From Isoptericola halalbus (GTDB lineage: Bacteria > Actinomycetota > Actinomycetes > Actinomycetales > Cellulomonadaceae): 64,000 bases of DNA. The notes below the pieces were generated by a model, which was not told the DNA's origin, did no database searches, and saw only the letters and a program-made list of their open reading frames with translations. The position numbers and the translations under genes are program-made. Below, in pieces: positions 21,086 to 33,270 of the stretch. The DNA is taken from assembly GCA_009663185.1 (NCBI GenBank), contig VJZX01000004.1:125545-189544 (forward strand). Direction: 5' to 3'. The first letter of the stretch is position 1; each line of letters begins with the position of its first letter.

Positions 21086-22206
21086 CGCGGCTGGTAGGGC
21101 GAGACGACGACCTCGACCCGCTGGAACTCCTTGAGGTCCGAGTACCCGGTCGTGGCCATCGCCCGGCGCAGGGCGCCGACGAGGTTCGTCGTGCCGTCGG
21201 CGTGACGGCCCGGCCCGAAGAGGATCTCGGACAGCGTGCCAGCCGTGCCGACCTCGACGCGCTCGCCGCGCGGGAGCTGCGCGTGGTGCGCCTCGGGGCC
21301 CCAGTGCCAGCCCTTGCCCGGCGCCTCGGAGGCCCGGGCCAGCGCCGCGCCGAGCATGACGGCGTCCGCACCGCAGGCGATGGACTTGACGATGTCGCCC
21401 GAGTGGCCGACACCGCCGTCGGCGATGACGTGCACGTACCGGCCTCCGGACTCGTCGAGGTAGTCGCGGCGCGCGGCCGCGACGTCGGACACCGCCGTCG
21501 CCATGGGCGCGTGGATGCCCAGGCTCACGCGCGTGGTGTGCGCGGCGCCTCCGCCGAAGCCGACGAGCACGCCCGCCGCGCCCGTGCGCATGAGGTGCAG
21601 GGCCGCGGTGTAGGTCGAGGCGCCGCCGACGACGACCGGCACGTCGAGCTCGTAGATGAACCGCTTGAGGTTGAGCGGCTCGGCGTTGCCGGACACGTGC
21701 TCGGCGGAGACCGTGGTGCCACGGATGACGAAGAGGTCGACGCCGGCGTCGACCACGCTCTGGTAGTGCTCCTGCGTGCGCTGCGGGGACAGCGCCCCGG
21801 CCACGGTGACGCCCGCCGCGCGGATCTCCTTGAGGCGCTGCGTGATGAGCTCGGGCTTGATCGGCTCGGCGTAGATCTCCTGCATGCGCCGCGTCGCCCG
21901 CTCGGCGGGAAGCTCGCGGATCTCGGCGAGCAGCGGCTCGGGCGACTCGTAGCGCGTCCACAGACCCTCGAGGTCCAGGACGCCCAGACCGCCGTGGTTG
22001 CCGAGCGCGACGGCCACCTCGGGGCTCATGACGGAGTCCATCGGCGCCGCGACGATCGGCAGGTCGAAGTGGTAGGCGTCGATCTGCCAGCCGACCGAGA
22101 CGTCCTTCGGGTCGCGCGTGCGCCGCGAGGGCACCACCGCGATGTCGTCGAAGGAGTACGCGCGGCGGCCGCGCTTTCCGCGCCCGATCTCGATCTCGTT
22201 GCTCAC
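21082..22206 (-). CDS. guaB3: GuaB3-family IMP dehydrogenase-related protein
   Basis: A 374-residue TIM-barrel protein of the IMPDH/GMP-reductase superfamily, without CBS domains. The barrel motifs PIVAAPMDSVMSPEVAVALG and VIADGGVGHSGDIVKSIACGADAVMLG are clear, but the loop carrying the catalytic Cys in GuaB reads GGAAHTTRVSLGI here, without Cys. GuaB3 function in actinobacteria is uncertain. TAGGCT (22213-22218) ends 6 nt before the GTG start, suggesting a leaderless mRNA. It is separated from guaB by a divergently placed exonuclease gene. Confidence 0.88.
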   Translation of the reverse strand: MSNEIEIGRGKRGRRAYSFDDIAVVPSRRTRDPKDVSVGWQIDAYHFDLPIVAAPMDSVMSPEVAVALGNHGGLGVLDLEGLWTRYESPEPLLAEIRELPAERATRRMQEIYAEPIKPELITQRLKEIRAAGVTVAGALSPQRTQEHYQSVVDAGVDLFVIRGTTVSAEHVSGNAEPLNLKRFIYELDVPVVVGGASTYTAALHLMRTGAAGVLVGFGGGAAHTTRVSLGIHAPMATAVSDVAAARRDYLDESGGRYVHVIADGGVGHSGDIVKSIACGADAVMLGAALARASEAPGKGWHWGPEAHHAQLPRGERVEVGTAGTLSEILFGPGRHADGTTNLVGALRRAMATTGYSDLKEFQRVEVVVSPYQPR

Positions 22207-22357
22207 CGCTCCAGCCTACCGGGGCGGCGTCGTGCGACGACTTCCGCTGTCGGCCCGCGGGCCTGTCAGTGGGCCGTGGAACAGTCGGCACCACGCCGAG
22301 GGGGGCGGCGCAAGGCCACGACGCATGGCACGACGAGCACGGCGAGGAGACGCACCC

Positions 22358-24624
<2,267 letters not shown>

Positions 24625-24685
24625 CTACGTTCCCTCGCTGCCACCTGTTCCCGGCTCGAGCCCGCCCCCGGGGCTCGCGTGAGGC

Positions 24686-25801
24686 TCACCCGACGACGGC
24701 CAGCACCTCGTGCAGCAGGCCTGTGAACGACCTCACTCGCTGGACCGTGGCCGCGAGCGGCAGCTCGCTCGCGGCGTCGTCGCGGCGCAGGCCGACGAAC
24801 ACCGGCAGCTCCGGGAAGCCCTCGTGCACTGCGCGCACGACCTCGAGGTCCGGCCGGCGCTGCGTCGTCGCGAGCACCACGGCCGCGGGCCGGACCATCG
24901 TCACGAGCTCGAGCGAGCGGTGCGTGCTCGCCGGGCCGGTCACGATGCGCGCCGTCGCGCTCTTGGCCGCGAGCGCCGCGGCGAGTGCGTGCGCGGACAG
25001 CGGTGCCACCTCGTCGGCCGCGGCGAAGATCAGGACGATCTTGCGCATGCGGCTCGGGTGGTTGGGAGGCGGGCCGCCCGCGGCGACGACGGCCTGCTCG
25101 TGCGCCTCGGTGAACCCGCGCAGCGCCTGCAGGGCGGCCGTCGCGAGGACCACCTCGGGCACTGCGCCCGGCCCTGCCAGGACCGTGCGCTGCGCGACCC
25201 GCTGCCAGGCGGGCTCGACGAGCTGGGTCCACCACATGGCCGGGTCCCCGTGCGCCCCGATCGGCAGCAGCTCGTCGCACCGACCCCGGTCGTAGGCGAT
25301 CGCGGCGTCGACGAGGGCGGACACCCGTGCGGACGCGTTGCCTGCGGCCATGCCCGACGACGGGTGCACCGTGGCGGGTCCGCCCGCTCCCCCGCCCGGG
25401 AGGGCGCGCAGGTGCGCTCGGCCCGGTCGAGCCTCCTCGGCCCGGGCCCCGTCCTCGGGCTCGGGGCGCTCGGAGGCCTCGGGGCTCTCGGAGCTCTCGG
25501 CGGCCTCGCGCGCGGACTCGAGCTCCTCGATGTCGGCGTCGAGGGCGGCCCGCGCGGCGTCGACCGGCGCCACGCCCTCAAGGGTCAGGCGACGCATGAC
25601 GAGCAGACGCGCCACGTCCTCGGCCGTATACCGGCGGTGCGATCCCGCTGTCCGGCCGGAGGGTCCCAGACCGTACCGGCGGTCCCACGTGCGCAGGGTT
25701 GCCGGTGCGACGCCGAGGCGCCGGGCGACGGCCGCGACGGCGAGCCCTGGGCTCGACGCACGGGACCCACCCGCGGTGGGTGCGGGTCGGGTAGGGGTCA
25801 T
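24686..25801 (-). CDS. MerR-family regulator with B12-binding-like domain
   Basis: A 371-residue regulator. A MerR helix-turn-helix (about 20-70, VARRLGVAPATLRTWDRRYGL ... HRRYTAEDVARLL) is followed by an acidic Glu/Ser/Pro linker, a helical domain (about 165-255) and a Rossmann domain resembling CarH/LitR cobalamin folds (from about 275). The cobalamin-ligand motif D/E-x-H-x2-G is replaced by DEVAPLSA, so light-sensing through B12 is doubtful. ATG 25801 is preceded 6 nt away by CAGAAT, a leaderless arrangement. It faces whiB3 divergently; targets unknown. Confidence 0.78.
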   Translation of the reverse strand: MTPTRPAPTAGGSRASSPGLAVAAVARRLGVAPATLRTWDRRYGLGPSGRTAGSHRRYTAEDVARLLVMRRLTLEGVAPVDAARAALDADIEELESAREAAESSESPEASERPEPEDGARAEEARPGRAHLRALPGGGAGGPATVHPSSGMAAGNASARVSALVDAAIAYDRGRCDELLPIGAHGDPAMWWTQLVEPAWQRVAQRTVLAGPGAVPEVVLATAALQALRGFTEAHEQAVVAAGGPPPNHPSRMRKIVLIFAAADEVAPLSAHALAAALAAKSATARIVTGPASTHRSLELVTMVRPAAVVLATTQRRPDLEVVRAVHEGFPELPVFVGLRRDDAASELPLAATVQRVRSFTGLLHEVLAVVG

Positions 25802-26014
25802 GGCTCGATTCTGCCCAGGGGTTCCGGGGGCCGCCACCGCGATGACCGGCGCGTCCCGCTGCGACGCCCTGACGTGCACCGAACCCGTTCAGCCGAGGCA
25901 ATGAACCGCGCCACCAGTGCGCCAATGGTGGGCCAACCGTTGAAGTCGTAACTGTTCAACGTTGAGTCGACAAGGGCCTTGAACAACCTCTGCACAACTT
26001 GTAGGTTGTTCGAC

Positions 26015-26305
26015 ATGACGGAGATTTCGAGGCTGCCCGGACCGGTGATGGAGCTGTGGGAGTGGCAGTATCAGGGAGCGTGCCGCGACGCGGACGACAC
26101 CCTGTTCTTCCACCCGGAGGGCGAACGAGGCTCGACACGTCGACGGCGAGCAGAGGCCGCCAAGGCGATCTGCCGCACCTGCCCCGTGATGATGCAGTGC
26201 CGGGAGCAGTCGCTGCGTGTGCGCGAGCCGTACGGCGTCTGGGGCGGACTGAGCGAGGACGAGCGCGCCGCCATCCTCGCCGGCCGTGAGACGAAGGCGG
26301 TCTGA
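26015..26305 (+). CDS. whiB3: WhiB3/WhiD-like iron-sulfur regulator
   Basis: A 96-residue WhiB protein. Four cysteines C23, C53, C56 and C62 (C-x29-C-x2-C-x5-C) ligate a [4Fe-4S] cluster; GVWGG (74-78) is the sigma-interacting turn, followed by a basic-acidic tail. RLPGPVMELWEWQYQGACR and FFHPEGERG match the WhiB3/WhiD subgroup, linked to redox control in mycobacteria and sporulation in Streptomyces. ATG 26015 was preferred over an upstream TTG at 25979. The upstream region carries a TCAACGTTGA palindrome (25956-25965). A strong hairpin follows. Confidence 0.93.
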   Translation: MTEISRLPGPVMELWEWQYQGACRDADDTLFFHPEGERGSTRRRRAEAAKAICRTCPVMMQCREQSLRVREPYGVWGGLSEDERAAILAGRETKAV

Positions 26306-26310
26306 CCACG

Positions 26311-26352
26311 CCACGAAGGCCCCGCACCGATGAGGGTGCGGGGCCTTCGTGG
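26311..26352. terminator. Bidirectional terminator between whiB3 and groES
   Basis: Arms 26311-26328 and 26335-26352 are perfect 18-bp inverse complements (CCACGAAGGCCCCGCACC) with a 6-nt loop, 5 nt after the whiB3 stop and 80 nt downstream of the convergent groES stop. There is no long T-run. Confidence 0.85.
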
Positions 26353-26431
26353 TTCGTCGGCTCAGGGCCGACAGATGCTCGTGGACTCAGCCGGTGTTCA
26401 TGGTCGGCCGAGCCTGCGCTGCGTCTTCGTC

Positions 26432-26728
26432 TCAGTCGACGACGACGGCCAGGATGTCGCGCGCCGAGAGCACCAGGTACTCCTCGCCGCCGTACTTGAC
26501 CTCGGTGCCGCCGTACTTGCTGTAGATGACCTTGTCACCGACCTTGACGTCGACCGGGATGCGGTTGCCCTTGTCGTCGAAACGGCCGTCGCCGACCGCG
26601 AGGACCTCGCCCTCCTGGGGCTTCTCCTTGGCGGTGTCCGGGATGACCAGGCCGGAAGCGGTCGTGGTCTCGGCCTCGATGGCCTTGACGACGATCCGGT
26701 CCTCGAGCGGCTTGATGGGGACCGACAC
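26432..26728 (-). CDS. groES: Co-chaperonin GroES
   Basis: The 98-residue lid of the GroEL chaperonin, with [25 protein letters not shown] (mobile loop around 18-34) and the closing [25 protein letters not shown]. The GTG start follows GAGGAGG. A CIRCE operator lies 117 nt upstream. The gene is monocistronic here: a strong terminator follows and no groEL is adjacent, so the GroEL partner must be encoded elsewhere. Confidence 0.97.
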   Translation of the reverse strand: MSVPIKPLEDRIVVKAIEAETTTASGLVIPDTAKEKPQEGEVLAVGDGRFDDKGNRIPVDVKVGDKVIYSKYGGTEVKYGGEEYLVLSARDILAVVVD

Positions 26729-26845
26729 GTCGGACCTCCTCTTTCGCTGTGACTGTGCGTGCGTGGACTAGGTCGCGCCCGGAGGCTGGCCGTCGTCGCG
26801 GGTGCCGGCACAGCGCACGTGCGCTGCGACAAATCTAGGCATCCG

Positions 26846-26872
26846 TTAGCACTCTGACAAGTCGAGTGCCAA
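26846..26872 (-). promoter_or_regulatory. CIRCE operator (HrcA site) of groES
   Basis: TTAGCACTC (26846-26854), a 9-nt spacer and GAGTGCCAA (26864-26872) match the CIRCE consensus TTAGCACTC-N9-GAGTGCTAA with one difference. Heat-shock repressor HrcA should bind here; a TTGGCA on the minus strand within the site could be the -35 element. Confidence 0.92.
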
Positions 26873-26939
26873 GCCAGACGGCTCCCGCACGACTGGAGGT
26901 CAGAGCGCGGTTCACTCGTCCAGCGGGTACCCCGCGACG

Positions 26940-27548
26940 GGAAGCCTGGACGGTCACCACGTTCGTCGACGACCTCCCACGCGGCGAAGCCGAAGAACTC
27001 GCCCCTTCCGCAACCCTCGGACGCGTCGGGCAGCGCCCTGAGCGAGCCCGGGTCCCGAAGGATCACGTCGCAGGTGGGCAGGCCGTGGGCGATGATCCAG
27101 CTGCGGTAGTCGGCGCCGAGGTCGTCGCCGAGCCCGATCCCGGGGAAGCAGACGCGTCCGCGACCTTGGGCACACCGGCGTCGACGAGCGCCTGGTCGCG
27201 GCGCACCAGCTCGACGTGGAACGCCTCGACCTCCTCGAGCGGCAGCCGACGCAGCAGGTCCCTGAGTGCCGCCGCCTGCCCGACATCACCGTCCTGCGCC
27301 CGCGATGCGGATATCAGGTCCCAGAACGGGTCACCGGTCTCCTCGAGCGTCTGCGAGAACTCGCTCGGGGGCGGTATCGCCGGCGAGCCGGCGTCCGGAC
27401 CCACCACACATCCCCCGAGGCCGCTCGTGACGACCACACCGACGGCGACGGCCACGGCCCGGGCACGCGACGTCGTGCGAGCCGCTCCGCGCGGGCGACG
27501 ATCGGACGAGGCGCGCGTCCTCCCGGACCTGTCGACCGTCCGACCCAT
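26940..27548 (-). pseudogene. Frameshifted DUF4240 lipoprotein gene
   Basis: From ATG 27548, a signal peptide leads to lipobox GLGGC (Cys47), then DPFWDLISASRA and RDLLRRLPLEEVEAFHVELVRRDQALV, the start of a DUF4240 domain. That frame degenerates after VPKVAD, while another frame takes over with RVCFPGIGLGDDLGADYRSWIIAHGLP and DPGSLRAL, the expected next part of the domain. One indel near 27150 joins them. The second frame has no stop until inside groES, so the C-terminus is lost too. Decay or a sequencing error are both possible. Confidence 0.65.
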
Positions 27549-27606
27549 GGAGCCGGCCTGAGCGGGAGGTGTCGGGCGCCGACACCCGACCTGAGACGAT
27601 GGTCCG

Positions 27607-28836
27607 ATGGATCGCGCGACGCTGAGCAAGCTGCTCAGCCCCGAGGGCTGGGCGCTGCTCGGCTCCCTCCCTCCGTACGACGAGAAGTCCGCCATGGCGC
27701 TCGCGACCCGGCTGCGCGACGCCGGCGTCGACCCCGACCTCGCGGCGGCCGCGCTGACTCAGACCCGGCTGCGGGCCAAGGCCCGCGCCAAGCTCGGCGA
27801 CTTCGCCGACGGCATGCTCTTCACGCCCGACGGCGTCGAGCAGGCGACGCGGCTCGTCGTCGCCGCGCTGCACGCGCGCCGCTACCTCGCGGCCGGGGTC
27901 ACGAAGGTCGCCGACCTGACCTGCGGCGTCGGCGCCGACGCGCTCGCGTTCGCGGGCGTGGGCCTGCGCGTGCTGGCGACCGACGTCGACGAGCTCACCG
28001 CGGCGCTCGCGACCGTCAACCTGCGCGCCTTTCCCGAGGCCGAGGTCCGGCACGCCGACGGGCTGACGCTCGACCTCGCGGCCGAGGGGGTCGACGGCGT
28101 CTACGCCGACCCGGCGCGCCGCACGCGCGGCGGCAGGCGGATCTTCGACCCGAAGGCCTACGCCCCGCCGCTCGACGCCGTGTGGGCGCTGCGAGACCAG
28201 GTCCCCGCGCTCGGCATCAAAGTCGGTCCCGGCGTCCCGCACCGCGGTCTTCCTCCCGCCGCCGAGGCGCAGTGGGTCTCGGTGGACGGCGACGTCGTCG
28301 AAGCCGGCCTGTGGTTCGGCCCGCTCGCTCCTGAGGGGCCCGGCCGCTCGGCCCTCGTGCTGCGCACGCGCGGCGACGGCGGCGCACGCACGACCACGCG
28401 CGTCCTGCGCGCCGAGCCCGACGACGCCGACCTCGTCCCCGACGTCGGCGACGTCGGGGCGTACCTCTACGAGCCCGACGGCGCCGTCATCCGCGCGGGG
28501 CTCGTCGCGCACGCGGCTGCCGAGCTCGGCGGCCGTCTCGTCGACCGGACCATCGCCTACGTGACGACCGACGCCCCGGCCGCGCCACCGCCGTCAGGCC
28601 CCTCGCTCGCGACCGGGTACCGGGTGCTCGACGTCATGCCCTTCAACCTCAAGCGGCTCAAGGCGTATCTGCGCGAGCGCGACGTCGGGAGGCTGACGAT
28701 CAAGAAGCGCGGCACGGCGGTCACGCCCGAGCAGCTGCGCGCCCAGCTCTCGCCACGGGGCGACGCCACCGCGACGCTCGTGCTCACCCGGGTGCGCGGC
28801 GCGCAGCACGTGCTCGTCGTCGAGCCCCTGGGATAG
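27607..28836 (+). CDS. Class I SAM methyltransferase with THUMP-like domain
   Basis: A 409-residue protein: N-terminal helical part, a Rossmann methyltransferase with ADLTCGVGADALAF (about 102-115), ATDVDE and ADPARR (about 167-172), then a C-terminal THUMP-like domain including DVMPFNLKRLKAYLRERDVGRLTIKKRG. THUMP-like modules suggest an RNA substrate, but the actual target is unknown. The ATG follows GACGAT by 6 nt without a Shine-Dalgarno. It heads a plus-strand pair with the carboxylate-amine ligase gene. Confidence 0.85.
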   Translation: MDRATLSKLLSPEGWALLGSLPPYDEKSAMALATRLRDAGVDPDLAAAALTQTRLRAKARAKLGDFADGMLFTPDGVEQATRLVVAALHARRYLAAGVTKVADLTCGVGADALAFAGVGLRVLATDVDELTAALATVNLRAFPEAEVRHADGLTLDLAAEGVDGVYADPARRTRGGRRIFDPKAYAPPLDAVWALRDQVPALGIKVGPGVPHRGLPPAAEAQWVSVDGDVVEAGLWFGPLAPEGPGRSALVLRTRGDGGARTTTRVLRAEPDDADLVPDVGDVGAYLYEPDGAVIRAGLVAHAAAELGGRLVDRTIAYVTTDAPAAPPPSGPSLATGYRVLDVMPFNLKRLKAYLRERDVGRLTIKKRGTAVTPEQLRAQLSPRGDATATLVLTRVRGAQHVLVVEPLG

Positions 28837-28874
28837 CGGGCGCAGGCGCGGCCGTGGCGTGGAACCATGGCCGC

Positions 28875-30029
28875 ATGGTGCTGGAATTCGCCCGGTCCGA
28901 GCGATCGACCGTGGGCCTCGAGTGGGAGCTCGCGCTCGTCGACGCCGACTCCGGGAACCTGCGTCAGGTGGCACCGGCCGTCATCGAGGCGCTCGGCGAC
29001 GAGGTGCGCGAGGTGCACATCAAGCCCGAGTTCATGCGCAACACGATCGAGGTCGTCAGCGGCGTCTGCCGCACGGTGGGCGAGGCCGTCGCCGACCTCG
29101 AGGGCGGGATCGCCGCCATCCGCACCGTGACCGACCCGATGCGCGTCGAGCTCATGTGCGCCGGCACGCACCCGTTCGCGCACTGGACGCAGCAGAAGGT
29201 GACCGACAAGCAGCGCTACGCCACGGTGGTCGACCGGACACAGGTGTGGGGCCGGCAGATGCTCATCTACGGCGTGCACGTGCACGTCGGCGTCGAGGAC
29301 CGCGCCAAGGTCCTGCCCCTGGTGAACTCTCTGCTCGTCTACGTCCCGCACCTGCAGGCGCTGTCGGCGTCGTCGCCGTTCTTCGGCTCCAACGACACGG
29401 GGTACGCGTCGATGCGCGCGCTGCTGTTCCAGCAGCTGCCGACCGCCGGGCTGCCCTACCAGTTCCGTGCCTGGGAAGAGCTCGAGCGCTATGTCGCCGA
29501 CATGCTGCACACGGGCGTCATCGACGAGTTCAACGAGGTGCGCTGGGACATCCGGCCGGCGCCGCACTTCGGCACGGTCGAGGTCCGCGTGTGCGACGGC
29601 GTGTCCAACGTCCGCGAGCTCGCGGCGCTGGCCGCGCTCGTGCACTGCCTCGTGGAGCACCTGTCGGCCAAGCTCGACGCCGGTGAGCCGCTGCCGACCA
29701 TGCCGCCATGGTTCGTGCACGAGAACAAGTGGCGCGCCGCCCGCTACGGCATGGACGCGATCATCATCCTCGACGACGAGGGCCGCGAGGAGCTCGTGAC
29801 CGACGCCGTCCACAAGCTCGTCGACGAGCTCGCCCCCGTCGCGGAGCGCCTGGGGTGCACGGCCGAGCTGAAGGACGTACTCGAGATCCCGCGGTGGGGC
29901 GCGTCGTACCAGCGCCAGCGCGCCGTCCTCGCCGCCCACGCCGGCAGGGGGCAGGAGGCGTTCGAGGCCGTGGTGGGCTCGCTCGTCGCCGAGCTGCGCG
30001 CAGGTCACCCCCTCGAGGCGCCGCGCTGA
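28875..30029 (+). CDS. YbdK-type glutamate-cysteine ligase 2 family enzyme
   Basis: A 384-residue ATP-dependent carboxylate-amine ligase of the GCS2/YbdK family: TVGLEWELALVD (about 12-23), EVHIKPEFMRNTIEVVSGVC, the metal-binding HVHVGVED (about 142-149) and PFFGSNDTGYASMR. Family members have weak gamma-glutamyl-cysteine ligase activity; the true substrate is uncertain, and mycothiol rather than glutathione is usual in actinobacteria. The ATG at 28875 was chosen because the homologous part starts there. It is convergent with tsaD, 9 bp apart. Confidence 0.85.
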   Translation: MVLEFARSERSTVGLEWELALVDADSGNLRQVAPAVIEALGDEVREVHIKPEFMRNTIEVVSGVCRTVGEAVADLEGGIAAIRTVTDPMRVELMCAGTHPFAHWTQQKVTDKQRYATVVDRTQVWGRQMLIYGVHVHVGVEDRAKVLPLVNSLLVYVPHLQALSASSPFFGSNDTGYASMRALLFQQLPTAGLPYQFRAWEELERYVADMLHTGVIDEFNEVRWDIRPAPHFGTVEVRVCDGVSNVRELAALAALVHCLVEHLSAKLDAGEPLPTMPPWFVHENKWRAARYGMDAIIILDDEGREELVTDAVHKLVDELAPVAERLGCTAELKDVLEIPRWGASYQRQRAVLAAHAGRGQEAFEAVVGSLVAELRAGHPLEAPR

Positions 30030-30038
30030 CGCGTCCGA

Positions 30039-31097
<1,059 letters not shown>

Positions 31098-31197
31098 GGG
31101 CCCATTCTCCCCCACGCGTCCGGGCGGGTACGCCGCCGTGAGCCACGTCACGGTTGAACGCGGAATCATCTCTCGGCAAGGCGATGTTTCGGCAGGC

Positions 31198-31821
31198 ATG
31201 ACTGCGACGACCGTGCTCCAGACCGCGCCCCTCGCCATCGACGAGGAGGCCGCGGACCGGATCTTCCGCACCGCACGTACCACCTCCCTGTGGACCGACG
31301 CCGACGTCTCCGACACGCAGCTCGAGGCCGCGTGGGACCTCGCCAAGATGGGCCCGACCCAGATGAACACGCTGCCGCTGCGCGTGCTCGCCGTCCGCTC
31401 GCCCGAGGCCAAGGACCGCCTTGTGGCGCACATGGCGGACGGCAACAAGTCCAAGGTCTCCGCCGCACCGGTCTCCCTGGTGCTCGCCGCCGACCCGGCT
31501 TTCCACGAGCACCTCGACGTGCTGTTCCCCGTCTACCCCGGCATCAAGGACCAGCTCGCACCCGCCGCCGAGACGCGGGAGCAGATGGCGCGCAACAACG
31601 CGTTCCTGCAGGCCGGCTACCTCGTGGTGGCGCTGCGCGCCGTCGGGTTGGCCGCCGGACCGATGAACGGCATGGACGCCGAGGGCATCGACCGCGAGTT
31701 CTTCGGCGACTCGGGCTGGAAGTCGTTCCTCGTCGTGAACGTCGGCGTGGCCGACGGCGAGGGGTCGCCCTACCCGCGCGGCCCGCGTCTGTCGTTCGAC
31801 CAGGTCGCGCAGACCCTCTGA
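31198..31821 (+). CDS. RutE-like malonic semialdehyde reductase (nitroreductase fold)
   Basis: A 207-residue flavin (FMN) nitroreductase-fold protein closely following the RutE pattern: [20 protein letters not shown] at the N-terminus, [43 protein letters not shown] and a closing [11 protein letters not shown]. Family role: NADPH reduction of malonic semialdehyde to 3-hydroxypropionate in pyrimidine breakdown, but no other rut genes are here, so it may be a general semialdehyde or quinone reductase. ATG 31198 was chosen; the open frame extends into antisense tsaD. Confidence 0.8.
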   Translation: MTATTVLQTAPLAIDEEAADRIFRTARTTSLWTDADVSDTQLEAAWDLAKMGPTQMNTLPLRVLAVRSPEAKDRLVAHMADGNKSKVSAAPVSLVLAADPAFHEHLDVLFPVYPGIKDQLAPAAETREQMARNNAFLQAGYLVVALRAVGLAAGPMNGMDAEGIDREFFGDSGWKSFLVVNVGVADGEGSPYPRGPRLSFDQVAQTL

Positions 31822-31837
31822 CCTCCCGCTCACAACG

Positions 31838-32710
31838 CTAGGGGCGGGCGCCGGTCGCGACAGGGCGGCCCGGATCGCTCGACCACTGCGACCACGACCC
31901 GGCGTACAGCCCAGCGGTGACGCCGAGCGCCGCGAGCGCGGCGATCTCGTGCGCGGCGTTCACCCCAGACCCGCAGTAGACGCCCACCTGCGCGTCCGGG
32001 TCGACGCCGACCGACCGGAAGCGCTGCCGAAGCGCGGCGTCGTCGAGAAACCGGCCGTCGTCGGACAGGTTTTCCGTGGTGGGCGCGCACACGGCGCCGG
32101 GCACGTGGCCCGCGCGCGGGTCGACCGGCTCGGTCTCGCCGCGGTAGCGCTCGGCGGCGCGGGCGTCGAGCAGCACGCCGTAGTCGGGCAGGTCGGCGAC
32201 ATCGTCGGCATCGAGCACGGGCATGCCGCCGGGCCGTGCGATGAAGTCCCCCGGTGCGTGCGTGACGTCGCCCACCTCGAGCGGGAGCCCGGCCCGCTCC
32301 CAGGCGACGAGCCCGCCGTCGAGGATCCACACGTCGCGGTGCCCGAAGAACCGCAGGAGCCACCACGCGCGAGCGGCCGACGTCCCGCCCGAGGCGTCAT
32401 AGACGACCACGCGCGTGTCGGCGCGCACGCCCCAGCGGCGCGCGGCCTGCTGGAACGAGGAGGCCGACGGCAGCGGGTGGCGCCCGAGGGCCGGCGACGG
32501 CGTCCCCGCGAGCTCGGACTCGAGGTCGACGTACACCGCACCGGGCAGGTGCCCGGCCAGGTAGCGCGTGTAGAAGCCGGTCACGCCGAGCGCCCACCGG
32601 ACGTCGAGCAGCAGCGGCGCCCCGGCTGCCGGGTCCGGATCGCCGCCGAGCTGCAGGTCGGCCGCGACGTGCCCGACTCCGACCAGGACCTGTTCGCGTG
32701 TGGTGCTCAT
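31838..32710 (-). CDS. sseA: Two-domain sulfurtransferase (rhodanese)
   Basis: Thiosulfate or 3-mercaptopyruvate sulfurtransferase, 290 residues with tandem rhodanese domains. The inactive N-terminal half has LLDVRWALG, GHLPGAVYVDLE and VVVYDASGGTSAARAWW; the C-terminal half carries the persulfide-forming Cys246 in CGSGVNA. The loop differs from CRKG-V-T of thiosulfate-type rhodaneses and is nearer mercaptopyruvate enzymes, though donor preference is uncertain. Its ATG overlaps the rimI stop (ATGA), so it is cotranscribed with the tsa cluster. Confidence 0.85.
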   Translation of the reverse strand: MSTTREQVLVGVGHVAADLQLGGDPDPAAGAPLLLDVRWALGVTGFYTRYLAGHLPGAVYVDLESELAGTPSPALGRHPLPSASSFQQAARRWGVRADTRVVVYDASGGTSAARAWWLLRFFGHRDVWILDGGLVAWERAGLPLEVGDVTHAPGDFIARPGGMPVLDADDVADLPDYGVLLDARAAERYRGETEPVDPRAGHVPGAVCAPTTENLSDDGRFLDDAALRQRFRSVGVDPDAQVGVYCGSGVNAAHEIAALAALGVTAGLYAGSWSQWSSDPGRPVATGARP

Positions 32711-33270
32711 GCCGCGTCCCCCTCAGGTGCGTCCGAGGAGCGGGGCCCCTCGGAGCCGCCGTCCCCACCGTCCGACCGCAAGGCCGTCAGGTCGAGACGC
32801 ATCGTGTAGGCGTCCTTGTCCTCGGGCTGGTAGTAGCGCTTGCGCACGCCGATCGTGCGGAACCCGAATCGCTGGTACAGCGCGATGGCGGGATCGTTGT
32901 CCACGCGCACCTCGAGCAGCATCGCGCTCGCGCCGAGCTGACGGGAGCGGTCGACGAGCGCTTGCAGGAGCTCGCGCCCGACGCCGAGCCGCTGGTGGTC
33001 CGGGTCGACGCCGATCGTCATGACCTGCGTGACGTCGCCGTCGAACCACAGGCCGGCGTACCCGACGACGGGGCGGCGCCCGGCGCCGTACCGCATCGCG
33101 TCGGTGCCGGCGGGCTCGGCCACGACGTACCAGCGCCCCAGACCCGCGAGCTCGTCGGCGAGCATCCCGTACGTCCACGCACCCGCCCCGAACAGGATGC
33201 GCTCGAGCTCGAGCACCCGGTCGAAGTCGGCGTTGCGCAGCGGACGCAGGCGGAAGCGACGGTCCGTCAC
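32707..33270 (-). CDS. rimI: Ribosomal protein S18-alanine N-acetyltransferase RimI
   Basis: A 187-residue GNAT enzyme acetylating the N-terminal Ala of S18 (by homology). The acetyl-CoA loop is in VDPDHQRLGVGRELLQ (about 88-103), with LLEVRVDN and ALYQRFGF towards the end. The C-terminal ~25 residues are a Gly/Ser/Asp-rich tail not found in compact RimI. It overlaps tsaB and the sulfurtransferase gene by 4 bp each, so tsaB-rimI-sulfurtransferase are translationally coupled. Confidence 0.88.
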   Translation of the reverse strand: MTDRRFRLRPLRNADFDRVLELERILFGAGAWTYGMLADELAGLGRWYVVAEPAGTDAMRYGAGRRPVVGYAGLWFDGDVTQVMTIGVDPDHQRLGVGRELLQALVDRSRQLGASAMLLEVRVDNDPAIALYQRFGFRTIGVRKRYYQPEDKDAYTMRLDLTALRSDGGDGGSEGPRSSDAPEGDAA

